From the NCBI GenBank assembly GCA_027061425.1, contig JALSUN010000084.1, positions 1-11,702 of the forward strand: a stretch of 11,702 nt of DNA, written 5' to 3'. Origin of the DNA: Helicobacteraceae bacterium. Lineage in GTDB: Bacteria > Campylobacterota > Campylobacteria > Campylobacterales > Sulfurimonadaceae. A model generated the notes under the pieces. That model saw only the letters and a program-made list of their open reading frames with translations, was not told the origin of the DNA and did not search any database. Shown here piece by piece: positions 5,991 to 11,702 of this stretch. Position 1 is the stretch's first letter, and the number at the start of each line of letters is the position of its first letter. Both the position numbers and the translations under genes were made by a program.

Positions 5991-6019
5991 TTCAATGTCT
6001 GCTCTAATTTATCTATGAT
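5991..6019 (+). promoter_or_regulatory. Promoter of the truncated repressor; predicts a leaderless mRNA
   Basis: TTCAAT (5991-5996), 17 bases, then TATGAT (6014-6019). The -10 box ends six bases before ATG 6026, so transcription should start at or within a base or two of the start codon. There is no Shine-Dalgarno sequence. TAATTT at 6005-6010 is a weaker alternative. Confidence 0.45.
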
Positions 6020-6025
6020 TACACC

Positions 6026-6388
6026 ATGAATGATATGCAGACAATTACCACCAAGCTTAAAACATTACTCTCACAGATTAATGAAGAAGAGGTAACAGAC
6101 AAAACTTTAGCCCAAGCACTAGAAATTCATCCCACGACTTTTGCTTCTATGAAACACCGTAACAGTATCCCTTATCGAAAAATCTTAGACTTTTGTGTTA
6201 CCCATCATATAAACGCGAACACTTTACTCTTTTCGCGACCCATTAACAATACAAAAAGAGTGACTCCAAAGATAAAGTACTATGAAATTGATGCAAGTGC
6301 AGGTGGTGGGAGCTCAGTTTTCCAAGAAAACTACCAATATATGACAACAACAGAGATGATAACACTTTTTTTACATCGTTTAAAGTGA
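6026..6388 (+). CDS. Truncated CI/S24-type phage-repressor-like regulator
   Basis: The protein has 120 residues. Residues about 8-70 match the CI-repressor-type helix-turn-helix: LKTLL, then TDKTLAQALEIHPTTFASMK, then the conserved run NSIPYRKILDFC and an LLFSRP end. A linker leads into KYYEIDASAGGGS, where full-length relatives enter the S24 (LexA-like) peptidase domain and are cleaved between Ala and Gly (A92-G93 here). About 25 residues later the frame stops (TTTEMITLFLHRLK), so the Ser/Lys catalytic dyad and dimerisation part are absent. Relatives normally have about 200-220 residues. The following 200 bases hold no remnant of the missing domain in any frame that I can see. It is divergent from the beta-propeller gene (120-base gap). 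It may still bind DNA, or it may be a dead fragment. Confidence 0.75.
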   Translation: MNDMQTITTKLKTLLSQINEEEVTDKTLAQALEIHPTTFASMKHRNSIPYRKILDFCVTHHINANTLLFSRPINNTKRVTPKIKYYEIDASAGGGSSVFQENYQYMTTTEMITLFLHRLK

Positions 6389-6446
6389 CCATTTTAAGGT
6401 GAATTATCACAAATTCGCTACAAAATCACAAAAATTAATAATTCAT

Positions 6447-6475
6447 TTGTTTTATTACAAAAAGACAGCTATAAT
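6447..6475 (+). promoter_or_regulatory. Promoter of the cold shock gene
   Basis: TTGTTT (6447-6452), 17 bases, then a perfect TATAAT (6470-6475). The predicted start near 6482 gives a 5' untranslated region of about 120 bases. The upstream DNA is AT-rich. Confidence 0.7.
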
Positions 6476-6485
6476 ACCCCCGATG

Positions 6486-6510
6486 AAAGATGAGGCTCGA
6501 GTTCATCTTT
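6486..6510 (+). promoter_or_regulatory. 5'-end hairpin in the cold shock mRNA leader
   Basis: AAAGATGA (6486-6493) pairs perfectly with TCATCTTT (6503-6510) around a nine-base loop, GGCTCGAGT, with a possible extra G-U pair inside. It would start about four bases from the predicted mRNA end. Such a hairpin could stabilise the message or form part of a temperature-sensitive leader, as known for cspA leaders in enterobacteria; that role is inferred. Confidence 0.5.
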
Positions 6511-6563
6511 AGTGTGTAACCAGTATTTTTCTGATAGACCTGAAGACTCCCCGATTTTGATTC

Positions 6564-6579
6564 CGCTTCGCAAGAAGTG
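6564..6579 (+). promoter_or_regulatory. GNRA-tetraloop hairpin in the cold shock mRNA leader
   Basis: CGCTTC-GCAA-GAAGTG gives six pairs, one of them G-U, closed by a GCAA tetraloop. It lies 15 bases before the AAGGA ribosome site at 6594-6598, where folding could influence access to that site. Confidence 0.45.
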
Positions 6580-6604
6580 TATATTTTCCCAAAAAGGACA
6601 TGTA

Positions 6605-6823
6605 ATGGCAGAATTACAAAACGGATCTGTAAAATGGTTCAACGACGAAAAAGGTTATGGATTTATCCAACAAGATAATGGCGGAGCAGATGTATTTGTT
6701 CACTTTCGTCAAGTAAACAGCACTGGTCACGGCCGTGTTACACTAGCTGAAGGTCAAAAAGTGACTTTCGAAGTTGGCGAAGGTCAAAAAGGCCCTCAAG
6801 CAGAGAACGTTACTCCACTGTAA
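6605..6823 (+). CDS. CspA-family cold shock protein
   Basis: The protein has 72 residues, one cold-shock domain from end to end. RNP1 is K16-GYGFI and RNP2 is V30-FVHF. The opening NGSVKWFNDEKGYG and the ending around GPQAENV are family hallmarks. The protein binds single-stranded RNA and DNA and melts mRNA structure in the cytoplasm, so it supports translation in the cold. The start is ATG 6605, with AAGGA (6594-6598) six bases upstream. The frame happens to stay open through the leader, but a longer protein would have no counterpart in the family. Long structured leader, strong promoter and UUCG hairpin downstream suggest a single-gene unit with post-transcriptional control. The closest C. 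jejuni and H. pylori genomes are known to lack this family. Confidence 0.95.
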   Translation: MAELQNGSVKWFNDEKGYGFIQQDNGGADVFVHFRQVNSTGHGRVTLAEGQKVTFEVGEGQKGPQAENVTPL

Positions 6824-6835
6824 TCTTTTTTGTTT

Positions 6836-6864
6836 CTACAGACTTCGGTCTGTAGGCTTTAACT
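6836..6864 (+). terminator. Terminator hairpin after the cold shock gene
   Basis: CTACAGAC-TTCG-GTCTGTAG is a perfect eight-pair stem capped by the very stable C(UUCG)G tetraloop, 12 bases after the stop codon. The following tract GCTTTAACTT is only moderately T-rich, so termination may be incomplete or the hairpin may protect the 3' end. A T-run also precedes the stem. Confidence 0.7.
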
Positions 6865-6983
6865 TCCCTTTATACTCTCCACTTATAACTTTCTAACCTT
6901 AAACATATTTTTTACACCTACAGTTTGTATTACTGATTTTCATACGATTTCTCTTTGTCCATACAACCCATCAAGCATATCTT
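6865..6983. other. Intergenic DNA without visible features
   Basis: AT-rich sequence between the cold shock terminator and the pfkA promoter. I see no gene, repeat or RNA structure here. The 6940-7137 minus-strand open frame runs through the pfkA promoter and start and has no ribosome site. Confidence 0.6.
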
Positions 6984-7013
6984 TTGACCTTATAAGCCAA
7001 TAATTGTTACACT
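6984..7013 (+). promoter_or_regulatory. Candidate promoter of pfkA
   Basis: TTGACC (6984-6989), 18 bases, then TACACT (7008-7013, four of six consensus bases). The expected start near 7020 precedes AGGAAAG (7029-7035). Confidence 0.45.
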
Positions 7014-7039
7014 CAGTCCAAAAAAGATAGGAAAGATTT

Positions 7040-8011
7040 ATGAACAATATTGCTATCGTCTGTTCAGGCGGAGATGTCTCGGGTATGAACCCTGCTATTA
7101 AACACTTTGTAGAGTATGCCCTCTCTAAAGGTCTCACCCCTTATCTTGTTTATGATGGGTATGAAGGTCTCATCGATAATAACATCAGTAAAGCTAACTA
7201 TAGTGATGTGAGTGGGATTATAAACCGAGGGGGCACTAAAATAGGTTCTGCACGTTCAGAGCGTTTTTTAGCTGTAAAACATAGACAACAGGCAAAAGAC
7301 AACCTTGATGCCTTGGGTATAGACAAACTGGTCGTCCTAGGTGGGGATGGCAGTTTTCGAGGGATGGCCAAGTTCTATGAAGAACATAACGTAGCATTTT
7401 CAGGAATCCCTTCTACTATAGACAACGACATCGTAGGGACGGACTACTGTTTAGGTGTAGACACTGCGCTCAATATCATTAGAACCTCTTTAGACGCTAT
7501 ACGTGACACTGCCTCATCTTTCAAACGTGCTTTTGTAGTCGAGACGATGGGACGGGACTGTGGATATTTGGCCTTAGTATCAGGACTCACGTCTGGTGCA
7601 GAACTCTGCCTCATCCCTGAAACCCCTTATGATCTTTCAAATTATGAAGAGAAGTTTAAAAAAGAGCTTGCTTCAGGTCGTCGCTACTTTCTTGCTGTTG
7701 TCTCAGAAGGTATAACAGACTCCTCAGAGACAGTGGCCCAATGGTTTGAGGAGAAGATAGGCATAGAGTCAAGAGTGAGTGTCTTAGGTCATATCCAACG
7801 TGGTGGAAACCCTACCAGTAGAGACAGACTTATGGCTTACCGGTTTGTACAGTTTGGTATTGATGGGCTATTAAATGGTAAAAAAGACAAAATCTGTTGC
7901 TACAGTGACAGTCAATTTAACTATAAGTCTATAAGTGATGTGGCCCATAAAAAGCATGTCATAGAAAAAGGGTTGATGGAGTTGGTCGAAGCATCGACCT
8001 TGAATTGCTAA
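7040..8011 (+). CDS. pfkA: ATP-dependent 6-phosphofructokinase
   Basis: The protein has 323 residues, close to the usual 320 of bacterial PfkA. It phosphorylates fructose-6-phosphate to fructose-1,6-bisphosphate, the committed step of glycolysis, in the cytoplasm. Motifs in order: SGGDVSGMN (9-17; the usual GGDAPGMN has Pro where Ser14 stands), R72 in GSAR, GGDGS (101-105) with Gly104, the residue that marks ATP rather than pyrophosphate use, TIDND (126-130) with catalytic Asp128, GVDTAL, MGRDCG (170-175), SEG with Glu223, and GHIQRGG (250-256). All main catalytic and sugar-binding residues are present. ATG 7040 has AGGA at good distance. The gene stands alone, with a terminator before it and prfA facing it. 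The Ser14 change is next to the nucleotide-binding loop and may alter kinetics. Confidence 0.96.
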   Translation: MNNIAIVCSGGDVSGMNPAIKHFVEYALSKGLTPYLVYDGYEGLIDNNISKANYSDVSGIINRGGTKIGSARSERFLAVKHRQQAKDNLDALGIDKLVVLGGDGSFRGMAKFYEEHNVAFSGIPSTIDNDIVGTDYCLGVDTALNIIRTSLDAIRDTASSFKRAFVVETMGRDCGYLALVSGLTSGAELCLIPETPYDLSNYEEKFKKELASGRRYFLAVVSEGITDSSETVAQWFEEKIGIESRVSVLGHIQRGGNPTSRDRLMAYRFVQFGIDGLLNGKKDKICCYSDSQFNYKSISDVAHKKHVIEKGLMELVEASTLNC

Positions 8012-8032
8012 TGCAAGAAGTGCTAGAACCTC

Positions 8033-9103
8033 TTAAGCGAGGCCAGCAGCTTCCATAGAACGCATCTGAGCATCCGTGATCAATGGATCGATAATCTCTT
8101 CTAAAAGACCGCCACCCATAATCTCATTAAGACGGTAAAGTGTTAATGTAATACGGTGGTCAGAAATGCGGTTTTGAGGGTAGTTATAAGTACGGATACG
8201 ACCACTACGATCTCCCGTTCCTACCTGCTCATTACGCGCAGCACTGTCTTTTTTCTGTGCTTCTTGTAGTTCTAAGTCATAAAGACGGGCTTTGAGTACT
8301 TTCATCGCCTTGTCTTTATTTTTGTGTTGAGACTTTTGGTCTTGGTTGGTTACGACTAAACCTGTTGGCAAGTGTGTGATCCGTACAGCCGAGTCGGTTG
8401 TATTGACCGACTGACCACCATTTCCAGAAGCGCGCATAACGTCGATTTTAAGATCAGTAGGATCGATCTCAACTTCAACATCATCAACCTCAGGCATCAC
8501 TGCAACAGTGATGGCCGAAGTATGAACACGTCCCTGAGACTCAGTCGCAGGAACACGTTGTACACGGTGTGTACCACCTTCATATTTCAAGCGACTATAG
8601 ACCTGATCACCTTTTATCAAGGCGATGATCTCTTTGTAGCCACCTGCATCCGAAGGACTGGTACTCATAAGCTCTATCTTCCACCCTTTTAGATCAGCAT
8701 AACGCTGATAAGCGGCAAAAAGATCGCCCACAAAAAGAGCTGCTTCATCCCCACCAGTACCTGCACGAAGTTCAACAATGATGTTGCGCTCGTCATTAGG
8801 GTCTTTAGGGATCATCAGTTTTTTGATCTCTTCTTCTACAAGAGGAACTTGTGGCTCTAGCTCACGGAGTTCCTCTTTAGCCATCTCACCGAGTTCAGCA
8901 TCTGACAACATCTCTTTATTATCATCGATATCTTGTAACAGTGCTTTGTACTCTTTGGTTTTTTCTACGAGGGCAAGAAGACCTGACTGTTCTTTCGAAA
9001 GTTCAGTCATGCGTTTTATGTCTGAGGCTACATCTGGTGAGCTAAGAAGCTCAGTCAGTTCGTCGTAACGGTTCAGAACGGGGGTTAGTTTATCTGCTAA
9101 CAT
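8033..9103 (-). CDS. prfA: Peptide chain release factor 1 (RF1)
   Basis: The protein has 356 residues, full length for RF1. It recognises UAA and UAG on the ribosome and triggers release of the finished peptide. The PxT anticodon-like motif reads P185-A-T187 (RVPATESQ), which marks RF1 rather than RF2 (SPF). The catalytic GGQ is at 229-231 in ASGNGGQSVN, the glutamine normally methylated by PrmC. Helical domain 1 covers about residues 1-95. It ends 21 bases from the convergent pfkA. The start ATG 9101-9103 matches relatives I recall, but no ribosome site lies at normal distance: the only one, TAAGGA, is 15 bases away and overlaps the rpsT stop. Translation is probably coupled to rpsT, 18 bases upstream in the same operon. 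Confidence 0.97.
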   Translation of the reverse strand: MLADKLTPVLNRYDELTELLSSPDVASDIKRMTELSKEQSGLLALVEKTKEYKALLQDIDDNKEMLSDAELGEMAKEELRELEPQVPLVEEEIKKLMIPKDPNDERNIIVELRAGTGGDEAALFVGDLFAAYQRYADLKGWKIELMSTSPSDAGGYKEIIALIKGDQVYSRLKYEGGTHRVQRVPATESQGRVHTSAITVAVMPEVDDVEVEIDPTDLKIDVMRASGNGGQSVNTTDSAVRITHLPTGLVVTNQDQKSQHKNKDKAMKVLKARLYDLELQEAQKKDSAARNEQVGTGDRSGRIRTYNYPQNRISDHRITLTLYRLNEIMGGGLLEEIIDPLITDAQMRSMEAAGLA

Positions 9104-9115
9104 TAAGGGGTTAAA

Positions 9116-9129
9116 CTATCCTTAGATAG
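9116..9129 (-). repeat. Small hairpin across the rpsT stop codon
   Basis: CTATC-TAAG-GATAG on the minus strand, five pairs, with the rpsT stop TAA in the loop and the only nearby ribosome site (AAGGA) shared between loop and stem. Ribosomes finishing rpsT would open it, which fits coupling to prfA. Confidence 0.35.
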
Positions 9130-9382
9130 CGTTAACAGCTTGGTGAAGACGGCTTACTTTACGAGCAGCAGTCTCTTTTTTCAAAAGACCTTTACTCACA
9201 AATTTATGGATCTGCTGGTTAGCGATCTTGAATGCAGCTTGTGCTTCTTCTTTGTTACCTGCGTCAATTTCAGTACGAACTGCTTTAACGATGTTTTTTA
9301 GACGTGTGCGATAGAATCTGTTACGCTCAGTACGTGTTTCAGTCTGGCGGATTCTTTTCAATGCTGACTTGTGATTTGCCAT
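9122..9382 (-). CDS. rpsT: 30S ribosomal protein S20
   Basis: The protein has 86 residues against 87 in E. coli. It opens with MANHKSALKRIRQ, the family signature, and is rich in Lys and Arg throughout, as expected of a protein that binds 16S rRNA in the body of the small subunit. The start ATG 9380-9382 is chosen over the ATG two codons upstream (9386-9388). AAGGA at 9391-9395 lies eight bases from the former but only two from the latter, and S20 proteins begin Met-Ala-Asn. It leads an operon with prfA and is divergent from glmM across about 112 bases. Confidence 0.97.
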   Translation of the reverse strand: MANHKSALKRIRQTETRTERNRFYRTRLKNIVKAVRTEIDAGNKEEAQAAFKIANQQIHKFVSKGLLKKETAARKVSRLHQAVNAI

Positions 9383-9390
9383 GTGCATTA

Positions 9391-9395
9391 TCCTT
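9391..9395 (-). promoter_or_regulatory. Ribosome site deciding the S20 start
   Basis: AAGGA on the minus strand, eight bases from ATG 9382 and two from ATG 9388, so it favours the inner start. Confidence 0.75.
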
Positions 9396-9418
9396 GTTAT
9401 AATAAAATTTGAGATAGA

Positions 9419-9446
9419 ATATTACCTTAAATATATTAAAAAACAA
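9419..9446 (-). promoter_or_regulatory. Candidate promoter of rpsT-prfA
   Basis: On the minus strand TTGTTT (9446-9441), 16 bases, then TAATAT (9424-9419). The region is so AT-rich that other boxes, such as TATTCT at 9421-9416, are possible. Confidence 0.35.
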
Positions 9447-9468
9447 GTTAAACATAATAGTAAACTAA

Positions 9469-9474
9469 TATAAC
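9469..9474 (+). promoter_or_regulatory. Candidate -10 box of glmM-lspA
   Basis: TATAAC lies 20 bases before the glmM ATG, predicting a leader of about 14 bases that carries GGAG (9484-9487). No clear -35 is seen. Confidence 0.4.
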
Positions 9475-9494
9475 CCCTAAACTGGAGTGTAAAA

Positions 9495-10835
9495 ATGAAA
9501 TTGTTTGGAACTGATGGTGTTCGTGGAGAGGCTGGTAGCTTCTTAACCGCGTCACTCGCCATGAAGGTCGCTATGGCCGCAGGTATCTACTTTAAAAAAG
9601 GTGCTAAGACCAACCGCATTCTTATTGGAAAGGACACCCGTCGTAGTGGTTATATGATAGAAAATGCTATCGTTAGTGGACTCACTGCTGTCGGTTATGA
9701 TGTTATAGAAATCGGGCCTATGCCCACACCAGCCATCGCATTTTTAACAGAAAACATGCGTTGTGATGCAGGGATCATGATCTCTGCAAGCCATAATTCA
9801 TTTGAAGACAACGGGATTAAGTTTTTTGATGGCATGGGTAACAAATTCTCTGAAGAGACGGAAGCAGAGATAGAAGCGATCGCTCGAGATGATGCAATGC
9901 TTAACGCAGCTGCAGTAACAGGCAAGGCCATTGGTAAAGCGAAACGCATTGATGACGTTATTGGTCGTTATATCGTTCAACTTAAAAACTCTTTTGACCA
10001 AGCCCTCTCTCTACAAGGAATGCGTATTGTTTTAGATACGGCAAATGGTGCAGGGTATAAAGTGGGCCCCACCGTTTTGGAGGAGTTGGGTGCTGAAGTC
10101 ATTGTACTTCACAACAAACCTGATGGATTTAACATCAACGAAGGATGTGGCGCGCTCCACCCTAAAGATGTTCAAAAAGCAGTTATAAAGTACCGTGCTG
10201 ACATCGGTTTTGGTCTTGATGGTGATGCGGACCGCCTTGTAGTCATTGATGAAAAGGGTGAAGTGGTTGATGGCGACCAACTTCTTGGTGCACTGGGCCT
10301 CTATCTTAAAGAAAGTGGCCAACTCAAAGGTGATGGTATCGTTGCTACGGTCATGAGTAACCAAGGGTTAGAAGACTTCATGAGTGACAACAACATGAAA
10401 CTCCACCGCTCTAACGTGGGTGACAAATATGTTTTAGAGATTATGAACCGCGAAAGTATTAACTTTGGTGGTGAGCAGAGTGGTCACATCATCATGCACG
10501 ACTACGCTAAAACAGGAGATGGTCTCGTCTCAGCACTCCAGACACTGGCATTAGTCATCAATAGTAAGAAAAAAGCCTCTGAAGTACTACGTCCCTTCTC
10601 TCTCTACCCACAAAAGTTGGTCAACCTCAACATTGTAGAGAAAAAGCCCCTAGATAGTATAGAGGGTCTGACAGAGAAGTATGCTGCCTTAGACAAAAGT
10701 AACATACGCTATTTGGTACGCTATTCAGGCACAGAAAACAAACTCCGTGTCTTGTTAGAAGGTAAAAACGCAGCAGAGATGGAAAGCGCTATGGATGATC
10801 TGACTAACTTTTTCAAGAAAGCACTCAATGGCTAA
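9495..10835 (+). CDS. glmM: Phosphoglucosamine mutase
   Basis: The protein has 446 residues against about 445 in E. coli. It converts glucosamine-6-phosphate to glucosamine-1-phosphate, the step before UDP-GlcNAc, and so feeds peptidoglycan and lipopolysaccharide. It starts MKLFGTDGVRGEAG, the usual opening. The phosphoserine loop is ISASHNSFEDNG, with Ser99 as the residue that carries the phosphate. The magnesium loop is LDGDADR with D242, D244 and D246. The sugar-recognition loop is GGEQSGH (325-331), and the phosphate-binding C-terminal loop is RYSGTENKLR (409-418). All four domains are therefore complete. GGAG at 9484-9487 lies seven bases from the ATG. The stop overlaps the start of lspA by eight bases, so the two are one operon. 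Confidence 0.97.
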   Translation: MKLFGTDGVRGEAGSFLTASLAMKVAMAAGIYFKKGAKTNRILIGKDTRRSGYMIENAIVSGLTAVGYDVIEIGPMPTPAIAFLTENMRCDAGIMISASHNSFEDNGIKFFDGMGNKFSEETEAEIEAIARDDAMLNAAAVTGKAIGKAKRIDDVIGRYIVQLKNSFDQALSLQGMRIVLDTANGAGYKVGPTVLEELGAEVIVLHNKPDGFNINEGCGALHPKDVQKAVIKYRADIGFGLDGDADRLVVIDEKGEVVDGDQLLGALGLYLKESGQLKGDGIVATVMSNQGLEDFMSDNNMKLHRSNVGDKYVLEIMNRESINFGGEQSGHIIMHDYAKTGDGLVSALQTLALVINSKKKASEVLRPFSLYPQKLVNLNIVEKKPLDSIEGLTEKYAALDKSNIRYLVRYSGTENKLRVLLEGKNAAEMESAMDDLTNFFKKALNG

Positions 10836-11346
10836 GTCACTTTTCATCTTAGCCCTTGCCCTTATCGGTATTTTTATAGCAGACCAAGGCATCAAAGAGT
10901 ATTTCATCTTAAAAGCGATGGAGATTTATAGTCTACCACAAGAGGCACTCTACCACCGCGCAGTCGATGTTTACGAGACCTCATGCATTAACATGCGTCT
11001 TGTCTTTAACTATGGTGTGGCCTTCTCTATGCTTTCATCTTTAGAAGAGTATTTAAAGTGGTTACAGCTTGTGATGATCACAGGTGTTCTTGCCTATGTT
11101 ATCAGTCTCAAAAAGCTCTGTTACATGTTACCTGCCGGTATATTGATCGGCGCGGGTCTCTCAAATGTTTATGACCGTTTCAACCATGGTGGTGTTGTGG
11201 ACTACATCTACTGGCACTGTGGCTTTAACTTCGCCATCTTTAACTTTGCTGACATGATGATAGACCTCGCTGTTGTTTGGATCTTGTTTTTAAACTACAA
11301 GCCAAAATTTTGTAAAGAAGATGAAGAGACAGAGTCATTTAAGTAA
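10828..11346 (+). CDS. lspA: Lipoprotein signal peptidase (signal peptidase II)
   Basis: The protein has 172 residues with four hydrophobic segments (about 4-20, 78-95, 98-113 and 138-156), fitting the four-pass inner-membrane enzyme. It cleaves the signal peptide from prolipoproteins after lipid attachment to the cysteine. Conserved elements: D19-Q...K23 in the first segment, NYGVAFS (61-67), and the aspartyl-protease pair D116 in SNVYDR and D142 in FNFADMMID, with GGVVDYI between them. It starts inside glmM (ATGGCTAA contains both the start and the glmM stop), with only a weak purine-rich site upstream, so expression probably relies on coupling. A loop of about 30 residues before NYGVAF is longer than in E. 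coli. Confidence 0.95.
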   Translation: MAKSLFILALALIGIFIADQGIKEYFILKAMEIYSLPQEALYHRAVDVYETSCINMRLVFNYGVAFSMLSSLEEYLKWLQLVMITGVLAYVISLKKLCYMLPAGILIGAGLSNVYDRFNHGGVVDYIYWHCGFNFAIFNFADMMIDLAVVWILFLNYKPKFCKEDEETESFK

Positions 11347-11416
11347 TCTTAGTGTATTATTCTCATCTCTTTTACTGAGTTGCTTTACTAATGCAATGAA
11401 AGTAAAAATAGTGAGT

Positions 11417-11491
11417 GCCCGATTAACTCAGTGGTAGAGTGCTTCCATGACATGGAAGAAGTCACTGGTTCAAGTCCAGTATTAGGCACCA
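11417..11491 (+). tRNA. tRNA-Val, anticodon GAC, with one acceptor mismatch
   Basis: A 75-base cloverleaf: D arm ACTC/GAGT (11426-11440), anticodon stem CTTCC/GGAAG around ATGACAT (anticodon GAC at 11449-11451, reading GUC and GUU), a five-base variable loop, T arm ACTGG-TTCAAGT-CCAGT (11464-11480), discriminator A and encoded CCA (11489-11491). The acceptor GCCCGAT pairs with ATTAGGC except for C4-A69 (11420 and 11484), next to a G-U pair. A T at 11420 would restore it. No strong promoter is seen; TTGCTT (11380) with TAAAAA (11403) is weak. Confidence 0.9.
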
Positions 11492-11603
11492 TCTTCAAAC
11501 CCCTTATTTTCAAATAATTTAACAACATAAACCTTTTATCTATTAATCTAAAAAACAATTAGCAGTAAGTGTTTCAATAAAAGTTCAAGCCATTATCATA
11601 TGT
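11492..11603. other. AT-rich intergenic DNA without visible features
   Basis: Between tRNA-Val and the end of the next minus-strand gene I find no gene, no convincing terminator and no repeat. Confidence 0.6.
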
Positions 11604-11702
11604 CTAGTTGATAGAGAACTTATACATAAACTGTAAAAACAGCTTAGAAGCATCGTTCTGTGCAATGTCGTTTTTGGTTATAAAGTCTCCGGCATTAAGG
11701 TA
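11604..11702 (-). CDS. C-terminal end of a probable outer-membrane protein (cut by window edge)
   Basis: On the minus strand the last 99 bases read as 32 residues ending in TAG (11604-11606): YLNAGDFITKNDIAQ, then a final stretch ending LFLQFMYKFSIN. The last strand alternates hydrophobic and polar residues and has an aromatic residue three from the end, which resembles the C-terminal strand of outer-membrane beta-barrels. Family and length cannot be judged from so little sequence. A chance open frame is possible but unlikely given the composition. Confidence 0.5.
   Translation of the reverse strand, partial: YLNAGDFITKNDIAQNDASKLFLQFMYKFSIN

Noticed and set aside
6512..6604. N-terminal extension of the cold shock protein from ATG 6512
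   Set aside because: No ribosome site, unlike any family member, and it runs through leader hairpins; ATG 6605 has AAGGA at ideal spacing.
6940..7137. Minus-strand open frame across the pfkA start
   Set aside because: Runs through the pfkA promoter, ribosome site and N-terminal codons; no start signal of its own.
8012..8032. Shared terminator between convergent pfkA and prfA
   Set aside because: Only four-pair stems (TTGC/GCAA and CCTC/GAGG) without U-runs.
8372..9068. Open frames on the plus strand across prfA (8372-8692 and 8778-9068)
   Set aside because: They lie antisense to a fully conserved RF1 gene, have no ribosome site, and their composition mirrors the codons of prfA.
9695..10364. 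Minus-strand open frames within glmM
   Set aside because: Antisense to intact, motif-complete glmM; no promoter, ribosome site or domain.
11370..11407. TTTTACT...AGTAAAA with inner TTGC/GCAA as a terminator after lspA
   Set aside because: Imperfect stem with an internal loop and no U-run following on the plus strand; it overlaps the likely tRNA-Val promoter.

Overview
The window looks like chromosomal DNA from a free-living member of the Campylobacterota (Sulfurovum/Sulfurimonas-like). Three things point there: the block prfA-rpsT-glmM-lspA, which from memory is also adjacent in Helicobacter pylori; moderately AT-rich DNA; and promoters dominated by a -10 box. A CspA-type cold shock gene and an ATP-type 6-phosphofructokinase argue against a host-adapted Campylobacter or Helicobacter, since C. 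jejuni and H. pylori are known to lack both. The genus is an inference.

Layout. Positions 1-247 (minus) hold the start of an exported protein cut by the window edge. A tRNA-Ser(GGA) with its own promoter follows (406-493). Positions 553-2351 are an AT-richer, accessory-looking stretch: a lipoprotein gene that seems to start at a non-canonical ATA, a frame-broken gene remnant, and a TTG-started HD-domain protein coupled to the remnant's stop. A WYL-domain regulator with a good promoter follows (2435-3352). A JmjC/cupin-8 oxygenase (minus) and a 71-residue protein (plus) are transcribed divergently from two identical extended -10 boxes. Next come a secreted SH3-plus-seven-repeat beta-propeller protein (minus) and, divergent from it, a truncated CI/S24-type regulator that looks leaderless.

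From 6447 the content is housekeeping: a cold shock gene with a structured ~120-nt 5' UTR and a UUCG hairpin behind it, pfkA, then prfA and rpsT on the minus strand, divergent from the overlapping pair glmM-lspA on the plus strand. A tRNA-Val(GAC) with an acceptor-stem mismatch follows. The last 99 bases are the C-terminus of a minus-strand protein that ends like an outer-membrane barrel.

How the genes relate: RF1 and S20 serve translation; GlmM makes glucosamine-1-phosphate for the cell envelope; LspA matures lipoproteins, a class that includes the one encoded at 553-1512; Pfk controls glycolysis. The 494-6400 part has no evident shared pathway. No CRISPR array, complete insertion sequence or phage module is visible. 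The most unusual items are the ATA-start lipoprotein, the broken gene coupled to the HD protein, the mirrored promoters at 4234-4263, the repressor that keeps a cleavage site but lacks its protease, and the mismatched tRNA-Val.
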